29,092 bases of DNA, from positions 1-29,092 of IMG/VR virus record IMGVR_UViG_3300021197_001321, one strand, 5' to 3'. This DNA comes from a virus. The stretch's first letter is position 1, and every line of letters begins with the position of its first letter. A program made the position numbers and the translations under genes. This document shows positions 6,392-12,575 of this stretch, in pieces. The notes beneath the pieces were generated by a model. The model had not been told where the DNA came from. It did no database searches and was given only the letters and a program-made list of their open reading frames with translations.

Positions 6392-6583
6392 ATGGCACAA
6401 CAAATTAAAAAATCTGGACGCAAAAAACCTCCTGGACTTTATGCTAATATCAATGCAAAAAGAAAAAGGATAGCTGCAGGAAGCGGTGAAAAAATGCGTA
6501 AAAAAGGAGCTCCAGGAGCTCCTGCAAAAAATGCGTTTGCAAAAATTAGACAATCAGAAAACCGCAAAAAAAGGAGAGCATAA
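6392..6583 (+). CDS. Small basic phage protein of the 'GLYANINAKRKRI' family (63 aa)
   Basis: I choose the ATG at 6392 (MAQQIKKSGRKKPP) because GAGGA at 6382-6386 sits 5 nt upstream. The frame also holds an ATG at 6371 with no ribosome-binding site. The core GLYANINAKRKRIAAGSGEK, followed by MRKKGAPGAPAKNAFAKI, is a pattern I recall from very many small marine-phage proteins of unknown function. More than a quarter of residues are Lys or Arg, so nucleic-acid binding is plausible. TAA (6581-6583) overlaps the next ATG (TAATG), indicating coupling to the basic repeat protein. Confidence 0.75.
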   Translation: MAQQIKKSGRKKPPGLYANINAKRKRIAAGSGEKMRKKGAPGAPAKNAFAKIRQSENRKKRRA

Positions 6584-6855
6584 TGGCCCCCCCAAAACCA
6601 AAGTCTGCTAAAGAGGCACGGAGAAATAAAAAATTTGAAGAAATGGGCAAAGACAAAAAAACTTTAGAAGAGTTAGAAAAACAGTCTAAACGAAACGGGC
6701 CTGTTAAAAAAGATAAAAAGGAGGAACCAATGAAAAAACGATATGGCGGTAGCGTTAAAAAAATGGCTCGCGGCGGTAAAGTTAAGAAAATGGCCCGAGG
6801 TGGTAAGGTTAAGAAAATGGCTCGTGGCGGTATAGTCAAAGGGCCTTACAGTTAA
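6583..6855 (+). CDS. Lysine-rich repeat protein with an internal start (90 aa)
   Basis: Residues 1-49 form a charged, probably helical, disordered segment (KEARRNKKFEEMGKDKK...LEELEKQSKRN). Residues 50-90 form a separate module of three tandem nonapeptides VKKMARGG(K/I) ending in IVKGPYS. A strong ribosome-binding site (AAGGAGG, 6718-6724) and an in-frame ATG at 6730 lie exactly at the boundary, so a 41-aa short product, MKKRYGGSVKKMARGG..., can be made independently. The full-length start at 6583 has AAGGAGAG at 6571-6578. Short 'MKK...GG-K-VKKM' peptides are familiar as separate genes in marine phages, so this may be a fusion of two genes. Nucleic-acid binding is inferred from the charge. 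Confidence 0.7.
   Translation: MAPPKPKSAKEARRNKKFEEMGKDKKTLEELEKQSKRNGPVKKDKKEEPMKKRYGGSVKKMARGGKVKKMARGGKVKKMARGGIVKGPYS
6718..6732 (+). promoter_or_regulatory. Internal ribosome-binding site and in-frame start codon
   Basis: AAGGAGG at 6718-6724, five bases, then ATG at 6730-6732, all inside the reading frame that starts at 6583 (147 bases, 49 codons in). Within the long frame the same bases encode Lys-Glu-Glu-Pro-Met. The match to the anti-Shine-Dalgarno sequence is stronger than that of the upstream start, so the short C-terminal form may be the major product. Confidence 0.6.
6754..6834 (+). repeat. Three tandem 27-bp coding repeats
   Basis: Units 6754-6780, 6781-6807 and 6808-6834 each encode VKKMARGG plus Lys, Lys or Ile. 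Codons differ at synonymous positions (for example Arg as CGC, CGA, CGT), so the protein repeat is conserved while the DNA has drifted; this indicates selection on the peptide. Confidence 0.9.
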
Positions 6856-6865
6856 GGTGTAATTT

Positions 6866-7768
6866 ATGGCAGTTTCTGGTTCTAGTGATTTTGAGCTTGA
6901 TGTAGCTGAGTACGTCGAGGAAGCATTTGAAAGATGCGGCCTCGAAGTGCGTACAGGATACGACCTCACGAGTGCGCGTAGGTCTTTAAATTTATTGTTT
7001 GCTGATTGGGCTAATAGAGGTTTAAACAGGTGGACAATAGAGCAAGCTACTTTGCCTCTTGCATCAGGAATTGCTATTTACCCTGCCGGAACACTTACTA
7101 TGACAGTTGCGGCTAGTGGTTCTTTTTCAGTAGCAGAAACAATAACAGGGGGTACTAGCGGAGCTACAGCAAGTATTACAAGTATCCGCTCTACTACTGC
7201 TGTAGATATTACAATACCCGAAGGAACTTTTGTAGCAACGGAAACGATAACAGGTGCAACAAGTGGGGCAACCACCACCGTTTCCGCTGCTATTTCTTTA
7301 ACACCAATACAGTCAACTATTGATGTATTGTCTGCTGTTATTAGAACAGGAACAGGTTCAGGGCAAACAGATGTTGCTATAAGTAGAATTAGTAGAGATG
7401 CTTACATCAATATTGCTACTAAAAATAGCTCTTCTAGACCTACGCAATTTTATGTAGATAGGTTAATTACGCCTTCTATAAAATTGTGGCCTACTCCAGA
7501 CAATAATACTTACACATTAGTATATGATAAATTAACTAGAATAGATGATGTAGATAATCCACAAAATACGGTAGATGTACCTTTTAGGTTTTACCCATGT
7601 TTGTCTGCAGGATTAGCTTATTATATTTCTCTTAAACGCGCTCCACAACGAACTCAAATTTTAAAAGCAGTATATGAAGAAGAGTTTGAAAGAGCGGCAG
7701 CTGAAGATAGAGATAGAGCAAGTTTAAGTTTAACCCCTAGTCGCGACTACTATACGTTTATACGATGA
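6866..7768 (+). CDS. Head-tail adaptor (P22 gp4 / T7 gp11-like connector) with an inserted repeat domain
   Basis: The N-terminal region (residues 10-60) has the connector signature VEEAFERCGLEVRTGYDL, then ARRSLNLLFADWANRGLNRW and TIEQ. The second half continues with IDVLSAVIRTG, ISRDAYINIATKN, RPTQFYVDR, WPTPDNNTYTLVYDKL and a C-terminal helical part ending in DYYTFIR. In podoviruses this protein attaches as a 12-mer beneath the portal and seats the nozzle. Residues ~76-148 interrupt the core with two GxFxVxETITG(G/A)TSGAT repeats at 85-102 and 120-137; the same module occurs in the gene at 8064-8918. The stop overlaps the next start by ATGA (7765-7768). Confidence 0.8.
   Translation: MAVSGSSDFELDVAEYVEEAFERCGLEVRTGYDLTSARRSLNLLFADWANRGLNRWTIEQATLPLASGIAIYPAGTLTMTVAASGSFSVAETITGGTSGATASITSIRSTTAVDITIPEGTFVATETITGATSGATTTVSAAISLTPIQSTIDVLSAVIRTGTGSGQTDVAISRISRDAYINIATKNSSSRPTQFYVDRLITPSIKLWPTPDNNTYTLVYDKLTRIDDVDNPQNTVDVPFRFYPCLSAGLAYYISLKRAPQRTQILKAVYEEEFERAAAEDRDRASLSLTPSRDYYTFIR
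7091..7309 (+). repeat. Inserted GETITGGTSGAT-type module, copy in the first adaptor
   Basis: The segment encodes about 73 residues carrying two beta-hairpin-like repeats, ETITGGTSGATA and ETITGATSGATT, 35 residues apart. They are flanked by conserved connector sequence on both sides (ending ASGIAIYPAG, resuming TPIQSTIDVLSAV). Boundaries are approximate and set by where the connector pattern is broken. Confidence 0.7.
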
Positions 7769-8067
7769 AGTATGTATCTGGAAAATACGCAAAAGCAATT
7801 TGTGACCGTTGTGGGTTTGAGTACCCATACACTTCTTTGCAAAAAGAGTGGAACAATTTGAAAGTATGCCCTGAGTGTTTTGAAACTAAACACCCACAAT
7901 TAGAACCACCCCCACCCCCTTTTGAACCAGAGGCATTGTATGACCCTAGACCAGATAGGGCTGAAGGGTTAGATGTATTTGTTGGACAGGAAATATTCCC
8001 ACCTTTGAAAACTGCTTCCACACATGCAATTACTTCTGTTGGTAAAGTGGAGGTTGTTATTTCATGA
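7765..8067 (+). CDS. Small zinc-ribbon protein between the connector genes
   Basis: The 100-aa protein begins MKYVSGKYAKAICDRCGF and has two Cys pairs, CDRC at 13-16 and CPEC at 35-38. They are spaced as in a rubredoxin-like zinc ribbon and followed by FETKHPQL and a Pro-rich stretch, EPPPPPFEP. The C-terminal half looks disordered apart from a final beta-type segment. I recall this CDRCGFxY...CPECxExKHPQL family from phage neck regions, with no proven function. It is coupled by ATGA to both adaptor genes (7765-7768 and 8064-8067), so equimolar production with the connectors is likely. It may be a structural zinc-bound connector part or an assembly factor. Confidence 0.75.
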   Translation: MKYVSGKYAKAICDRCGFEYPYTSLQKEWNNLKVCPECFETKHPQLEPPPPPFEPEALYDPRPDRAEGLDVFVGQEIFPPLKTASTHAITSVGKVEVVIS

Positions 8068-8918
8068 GTTTTACATATACAACATTAAAAGAAACACTAC
8101 AGAACTATACTCAAAACACAGAAACAACATTTCTTAACTCTATGGATATGTTTATTCGTTTAGCAGAGGAACGAATATTAAAATCGACACAGTTAAATGT
8201 TTTTCAAAAAAATGTAACAGGAACTTTGTCTACAGGTAATGCGTACCTAGCTGTTCCTAGCGATTTTTTATCTCCGCATTCTTTGAGTATTACAAATAGT
8301 AGCTCTTATGAATATTTACAATTTAAAGAGTTAGAGTTTGTTCAGTCTTATAATCCTAATGCGGCAACAACAGGTGTACCTAAATATTACGGACAATTTG
8401 ATGTAAATTATTTTGTGTTAGCCCCTACACCGAATGCTACTTTTACTGCTAACTTGAGTTATTTTTACCGTCCCTCTAGTTTAACTTCAAGCCAATACCT
8501 TCTTAGCATGAACAATGTTTCTGGTACGTTTGTAGTAGGTGAAACAATAACAGGAGGCACGAGTGGGCAAAGCTCTACAATAGGTGTTGTAGAAACAAGC
8601 ACAAGCCTCACTGTTGGCATACCGAGCCAGAACTATACCGTTGGTGAAACGATAACAGGAGGTACGAGTGGGGCTACTGGTGTAATAACCTCTCTAGGAT
8701 CAGATACTACTAATAGTTGGTTGAGTGAAAATGCTGAAGTTGCTTTATTGTATGCTTCCCTTTCTGAGTGTTATCTTTTTATGAAAGGCGAACAAGATAT
8801 AATGACTATGTATAACCAAAGATATGGAGAAGCGATTAACCGTTTGAAAAATTTAGGTGAGGCATTAGAAGTTACTGATGATTATTCTGCGGGATATATA
8901 AAGAAAGATAGGACATAA
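8064..8918 (+). CDS. Second phage adaptor protein (SU10-adaptor-like) with the same inserted module
   Basis: The 284-aa product has the fold order I associate with SU10-type adaptors: an N-terminal helix (FLNSMDMFIRLAEERILKS), a beta core (TGNAYLAVPSDFLSPHSLSI, FVQSYNPN), a strand cluster (YFVLAPTPNATFTANLSYFY) with RPSSL, and a C-terminal helical part beginning SWLSENAEVALLYASL, with MKGEQDIMTMY and RLKNLGEALEV. Residues ~143-213 are an insertion with two GETITGGTSG repeats at 154-170 and 190-206. It probably forms the ring linking portal/adaptor to the nozzle. The ATGA overlap at the start and TAATG at the end tie it to its neighbours. Confidence 0.75.
   Translation: MSFTYTTLKETLQNYTQNTETTFLNSMDMFIRLAEERILKSTQLNVFQKNVTGTLSTGNAYLAVPSDFLSPHSLSITNSSSYEYLQFKELEFVQSYNPNAATTGVPKYYGQFDVNYFVLAPTPNATFTANLSYFYRPSSLTSSQYLLSMNNVSGTFVVGETITGGTSGQSSTIGVVETSTSLTVGIPSQNYTVGETITGGTSGATGVITSLGSDTTNSWLSENAEVALLYASLSECYLFMKGEQDIMTMYNQRYGEAINRLKNLGEALEVTDDYSAGYIKKDRT
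8490..8702 (+). repeat. Inserted GETITGGTSGAT-type module, copy in the second adaptor
   Basis: It encodes about 71 residues with VVGETITGGTSGQS and TVGETITGGTSGATG, 36 residues apart, nearly the same spacing as in the first adaptor. Conserved adaptor sequence resumes at TNSWLSENAE. At the DNA level the repeats share stretches such as GAAACGATAACAGG with the first adaptor's copy. Confidence 0.7.
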
Positions 8919-9211
8919 TGTTTACAGATAGTTTAAAATTACCTGACGATTTTTCAGTAGAAGTACACACTACTAATAAAAGAGGTTCTACCCCAGAAGA
9001 AATAGCTTCTATGTGTGTAAAAAAATTAGTTTTTGTTTCTGACAATGCAGAACCTGCGATAAGAGACCAAGCTCGTGCATTTAGCTCTCATATTGAGAAA
9101 GTGATTGCTTCTCATATGAAACAGGCGGTACAAAGTGATAGAACAACTGTTTTTAACGCTTTGGTAGACGCAGGACACCCAGAACTAGCTGAACTTATAA
9201 GGAGACTTTAA
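8918..9211 (+). CDS. Small conserved-type neck/virion-region protein (97 aa)
   Basis: It is a predominantly helical protein with a recognisable order: STPEEIASMCVKKLVFVSD, then EPAIRDQARAF, SHIEKVIASHMKQAVQSDRT and DAGHPELAELIRRL. I recall the C-terminal 'MKQAV(R/Q)SDRTT...AGHPELAELIRRL' block as common in marine podovirus-like genomes next to the adaptor gene; its role is not established to my knowledge. Position suggests a neck component or an assembly chaperone. The start overlaps the upstream stop (TAATG at 8916-8920). Confidence 0.7.
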   Translation: MFTDSLKLPDDFSVEVHTTNKRGSTPEEIASMCVKKLVFVSDNAEPAIRDQARAFSSHIEKVIASHMKQAVQSDRTTVFNALVDAGHPELAELIRRL

Positions 9212-9212
9212 T

Positions 9213-9671
9213 ATGGCGTTTAGTGGGAATTTTATGTGTACCTCTTTTAAAAAAGAGTTACTTTTCGGTGTACATGATTTTGATACTTCTGCTTCAGGAG
9301 ATACATTTAAACTTGCATTGTATACTAATAGTGCTTCATTTACAGCAGCTACGACGGCATACACTACAAGTAATGAAATATCTGGAACAAATTATAGTGC
9401 AGGAGGAGGAACCCTTAATTCAATAGATCCTACTACTTCTGGAACAACAGCGTTAGTTGATTTTGATAACTTAGTTTTTTCAAACGTCACTGTTTCTGCA
9501 GTTAGAGGTGCATTGATTTATAATACTAGTCCTGATACCACTTCTATTTCTGTTAGTAACCCTACCGTATTAGTTTTAGATTTCAGTGCAGATAAAGCGG
9601 CAAGTTCTGGTGATTTTACAATCGTTTTTCCTGCCGCAGATGCTTCAAATGCGATTATTCGGATTGCTTAA
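9213..9671 (+). CDS. Beta-rich virion structural protein (152 aa)
   Basis: The protein opens MAFSGNFMCTSFKKELLFGV and continues with FKLALYTNSASF, NEISGTNYSAGGG, VDFDNLVFSNVTVSAVRGAL and FTIVFPAADASNAIIRIA. These are alternating beta segments with Gly/Ser/Thr loops. I recall this 'CTSFK-ELL-G-H-F ... LYT' pattern as a common phage structural family found near tail fibre genes; no enzymatic residues are visible. A tail or capsid surface component is most likely. AAGGAGA at 9199-9205 is a strong ribosome-binding site. The next gene starts immediately after the stop. Confidence 0.65.
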   Translation: MAFSGNFMCTSFKKELLFGVHDFDTSASGDTFKLALYTNSASFTAATTAYTTSNEISGTNYSAGGGTLNSIDPTTSGTTALVDFDNLVFSNVTVSAVRGALIYNTSPDTTSISVSNPTVLVLDFSADKAASSGDFTIVFPAADASNAIIRIA

Positions 9672-10136
9672 ATGGCCGATGCAGTTGTTCCATATCTAGG
9701 TTGGGGAAGCCTTAGTCAGGCTTGGAACACTGGAACGTGGAATACTGATACAAATTCAATCATACCTGTTGCAACAGGAGCTTTGTCTGCTCCTAGCATA
9801 ACAGGAGATGCAAATTTTACGATAACTACTACTGATATCGTAGGGACAGGATCAGTAGGAACAGCTTCTTTAACAGCCACGGCTACGATTACCGCTACAG
9901 GGGTTGCAGGTACAGGAGGATTATCTGCAGTTACTATAACAGGAGATGCAAATTTTACGATAACTACTACTGATATCGTTGGCACTGGAGCAGTTAACGG
10001 TGTTACCGTAACAGGAGACGGAAATGTTCCTATTGATGTTACTGGAGCCGCTGCTGTTGGTATTGTGGGAATAGGGTTTGTTTGGGGGTTAAATGTACCT
10101 GACCAAGATCCTAATTGGAAAGAAATTGCAGCATAA
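9672..10136 (+). CDS. Repeat-containing fibre-like protein (154 aa)
   Basis: It starts directly after the previous stop codon. The N-terminus is aromatic (GWGSLSQAWNTGTWNTD), and the middle contains an 18-residue unit beginning ITGDANFTITTTDIVGTG at residues 43-60 and 89-106, with a degenerate third copy, VTGDGNVPIDVTGAAAVG, at 113-130. The C-terminus is FVWGLNVPDQDPNW. The repeating beta-strand pattern suggests an elongated fibre or surface protein. The first two copies come from a perfect 44-bp DNA duplication. AAGGAG for the next gene overlaps its stop. Confidence 0.65.
   Translation: MADAVVPYLGWGSLSQAWNTGTWNTDTNSIIPVATGALSAPSITGDANFTITTTDIVGTGSVGTASLTATATITATGVAGTGGLSAVTITGDANFTITTTDIVGTGAVNGVTVTGDGNVPIDVTGAAAVGIVGIGFVWGLNVPDQDPNWKEIAA
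9798..9979 (+). repeat. Perfect 44-bp direct repeat, 138 bp apart, within one gene
   Basis: Positions 9798-9841 and 9936-9979 are identical over 44 bases and in the same reading frame (138 = 46 codons). Identity at every synonymous site indicates a recent duplication or gene conversion, unlike the older repeats elsewhere in the window. Confidence 0.9.
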
Positions 10137-10145
10137 GGAGTTAAT

Positions 10146-11018
10146 ATGAGCACATATGTAAACAATTTAAGATTAGAAGAAATAGGATCAGGAGAGCGTT
10201 CTGGAACGTGGGGAACAGCAACAAATACTAATTTAGAATTAATAGGCGAGGCCTTTGGTTATGGCACAGAAGCGTTAAGTAATGCTTCTACAGCTACTAT
10301 TACAATGGCAGATGCAACTTCTGATGGTGTTAGGGCTTTTTATCTCAAACTTACAGGAGCGTTGGGACAAAACTGTACCGTTACTTTAGCTCCTGATACT
10401 GTTTCTAAAATATGGATTATAGAAAACGCTACTACAGATTCTGGTTCTAGTGGTCCTTACTCTACTATAATTAAACAAGGAAGTGGCGGTGGTGCTTCAA
10501 TTACGATTCCTAACAGTAAGGTCAAAGTTATTGTAACGGATGGCGGTGGTTCTGGTGCTATCGTTTATGATGCTTTTACTGATTTAAGCGTTGCAGGAAC
10601 GTTAGATGTTGCAGGAGCTATTACAGGTGCAAGTACAATTACTGGAACAACTATTACTGCTTCTACCGCTCTTGTGCCTGATGCTTCTGGTGGAGCTGAT
10701 ATAGGAACTGCTTCTTTAGAATGGGGTGATGTTTACATAGCTGATGATAAGCAGATCAAATTTGGTAGCGGTCAAGATGTTACTATGGAGTATGATGAAG
10801 ATGGAACAGATACGTTACTTATAACAGGAGCAACAACTATAAGTGGAAATGCTACTATAGCAGATGGATCAAATAATTTTACTATTGCTTCCCATGATGG
10901 TACTAATGGATTAGTATTAGGTTCAACTCTAGTTTCTGTTTCAGCAACAGAAATAAACTCGGTAACCACTAAGGCAAGTACTGGAAAAGCGATCGCAATG
11001 GCAATGGTTTTCGGGTAA
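10146..11018 (+). CDS. Tail fibre protein (290 aa)
   Basis: The N-terminal domain (STYVNNLRLEEIGSGERSGT, then WGTATNTNLELIGEAFGYGT) is a pattern I recognise from marine phage tail fibres, where it is thought to attach the fibre. A middle region of short beta repeats follows (VAGTLDVAGAITGASTITGT, TITASTALVPDASGG). Next is the recurrent fibre segment ADIGTASLEWGDVYIADDKQ with IKFGSGQDVTMEYDEDG, and the C-terminus is a helical ATEINSVTTKASTGKAIAMA. It is the first of a run of candidate host-contact proteins (10146-14583). AAGGAG at 10135-10140 is the ribosome-binding site. Confidence 0.75.
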   Translation: MSTYVNNLRLEEIGSGERSGTWGTATNTNLELIGEAFGYGTEALSNASTATITMADATSDGVRAFYLKLTGALGQNCTVTLAPDTVSKIWIIENATTDSGSSGPYSTIIKQGSGGGASITIPNSKVKVIVTDGGGSGAIVYDAFTDLSVAGTLDVAGAITGASTITGTTITASTALVPDASGGADIGTASLEWGDVYIADDKQIKFGSGQDVTMEYDEDGTDTLLITGATTISGNATIADGSNNFTIASHDGTNGLVLGSTLVSVSATEINSVTTKASTGKAIAMAMVFG

Positions 11019-11030
11019 AGGAGATAAAAT

Positions 11031-11393
11031 ATGGCAAACCCAAATATTGTATCAGTATCATCTATTTTAGCAGAAACATTTTTAGATGCAGATGTAGCAG
11101 CCTCAGCAGTTACTCTCGTTACTTGTGCTTCAGACAAAGTAGTTAAAGTAAACTCTTTAGTTATTGCAAATATTGATGGAACTAATGCCGCGAGTATTTC
11201 TGTTTGGATCACTAGAAGCAGTGCTGATCATTATTTGTTGAAAACAGTTTCTGTTCCGGCTGATGCAACATTGGTTGCGTTAGATAAAAATATGGGTCTT
11301 TATCTCATGGAAAACGATGTGTTAAAAATTCAAGCAAGCACCGCAGGTGATTTAAGTGCCGTATGTTCATACGAAATAATAGACGATGCGTAA
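11031..11393 (+). CDS. Small beta-sandwich-type virion protein (120 aa)
   Basis: The 120-aa product (MANPNIVSVSSILAETFLDA; VVKVNSLVIANIDGTNAASI; LLKTVSVPADATLVALDKNM; GLYLMENDVLKIQAS; CSYEIIDD) has strand-turn periodicity and the 'KVNS-V-ANIDGT-AAS-SV' core I recall from small phage proteins encoded beside tail fibres. No catalytic motif is seen. A baseplate or fibre-associated structural role is inferred. AAAGGAGA before the start is a good ribosome-binding site. Confidence 0.65.
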   Translation: MANPNIVSVSSILAETFLDADVAASAVTLVTCASDKVVKVNSLVIANIDGTNAASISVWITRSSADHYLLKTVSVPADATLVALDKNMGLYLMENDVLKIQASTAGDLSAVCSYEIIDDA

Positions 11394-11405
11394 GGGTCAT
11401 AGGCA

Positions 11406-12575
11406 ATGGCTAATAAAGGCGGTTTAATTGGCAATGATAACCTATTTGTACCTGATGCTCCAACTATAGGCGATGCGTCTACTGGTAATACTCAAGTATC
11501 AGTTGCATTTACTGCTCCTTCTGATGTTGGTAATGATGATATTACCAGTTTTGCGGCTAGAGTAACAGATGGAACAAATGTATTTAATGGTACTGCATCA
11601 TCTTCTCCTATAACCGTAACTGGTTTATCTAACGGCACAAGCTATACAGCACAGGTATGGGCAATTAATGATTATGGTAATGGCCCACTGTCTGCTGCTA
11701 CTTCTAGTTTTAGTCCTGTAGCACCAAGAGGATTATTTTTTGGAGGTCAGGGGCCAAGTTCAGACACAGATGTAAATGTTATTGATTTTATTACAATAAC
11801 TAGCACAGGTAATGCTCAAGATTTTGGTGATACTGGACAAACAGCTGCTTTTTCATATGCTGTTGGTAATGCTACTAGATCTGTTGTTGCAACAGGAAAA
11901 TATAATGGTAGCACATCAAACGTAATAGAATTTGTTACTCCAACATCAGCAGGTAATGCTTCTGACTTTGGTGATACTACTGTTGCTAGAGTGAAAGCGG
12001 CAGGAGCATCTAACTCAACAAGAGGTCTTTTTATGGCAGGAAATTCTAGTAACGTAATTGACTATATTACGATAGCATCCACTGGCAATGCTATCGATTT
12101 TGGTGATACTACAAGAAATGCAGGTGGTGCGGGTAGTGGTGCAAGTCCTACAAGAGCTATTCTAGCAGGAGGAGCGCCTTCTAGTAATGTTATTGAATAT
12201 GTTACCATTGCTTCTACAGGAAATGCACAAGATTTTGGAGATTTGGCTCAAGCTGCAGAAAGCATGGTTGGTTGTTCCTCTGATACAAGAGCTTTAGTTG
12301 GAATGGTTAATGGAAAAATAGAATCTATAACTATTGCCTCATTAGGCAATGCTGTAAATTTTGGTGAAACTCAATATGAAAATGTTTTAACATCACCATT
12401 TGCTTGTTCTTCAAATACTCGTGCAGTTTTTGCTGGAGGGAAAAGATCTAGTTATTTTAATAATATTGAATATTTTACCATAGCAAGTGCTAGTAATGGA
12501 ACAGACTTTGGTGATCTTACTGTAGCTAGAAATAGAGGGGCTGCTATTGGAACGGCACATGGAGGATTAGCATAA
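11406..12575 (+). CDS. Fibronectin-III plus six-repeat kelch-like (DFGDL) receptor-binding-type protein, paralogue 1
   Basis: Residues 16-104 form a fibronectin type III domain (PDAPTIGDASTGNTQVSVAF ... LSNGTSYTAQVWAINDYGNG). Residues 108-389 are six repeats at about 108-158, 159-206, 207-250, 251-295, 296-339 and 340-389. The consensus is (T/S)RGLFxGG - xxNVIDFVTIASTGNA - xDFGDLTxAR - xxAGxSSxTR. The Gly-Gly after a hydrophobic strand recalls kelch blades, so a six-bladed propeller is a reasonable model, though the kelch Tyr/Trp are absent. Propellers and FN3 domains on phage tails usually contact host surface glycans or proteins. The stop overlaps the next start (TAATG). Confidence 0.75.
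   Translation: MANKGGLIGNDNLFVPDAPTIGDASTGNTQVSVAFTAPSDVGNDDITSFAARVTDGTNVFNGTASSSPITVTGLSNGTSYTAQVWAINDYGNGPLSAATSSFSPVAPRGLFFGGQGPSSDTDVNVIDFITITSTGNAQDFGDTGQTAAFSYAVGNATRSVVATGKYNGSTSNVIEFVTPTSAGNASDFGDTTVARVKAAGASNSTRGLFMAGNSSNVIDYITIASTGNAIDFGDTTRNAGGAGSGASPTRAILAGGAPSSNVIEYVTIASTGNAQDFGDLAQAAESMVGCSSDTRALVGMVNGKIESITIASLGNAVNFGETQYENVLTSPFACSSNTRAVFAGGKRSSYFNNIEYFTIASASNGTDFGDLTVARNRGAAIGTAHGGLA

Noticed and set aside
9716-10165. Minus-strand open frame of 149 codons
   Set aside because: It is antisense to the repeat gene 9672-10136; its valine/proline repeats arise from the 44-bp duplication on the other strand.
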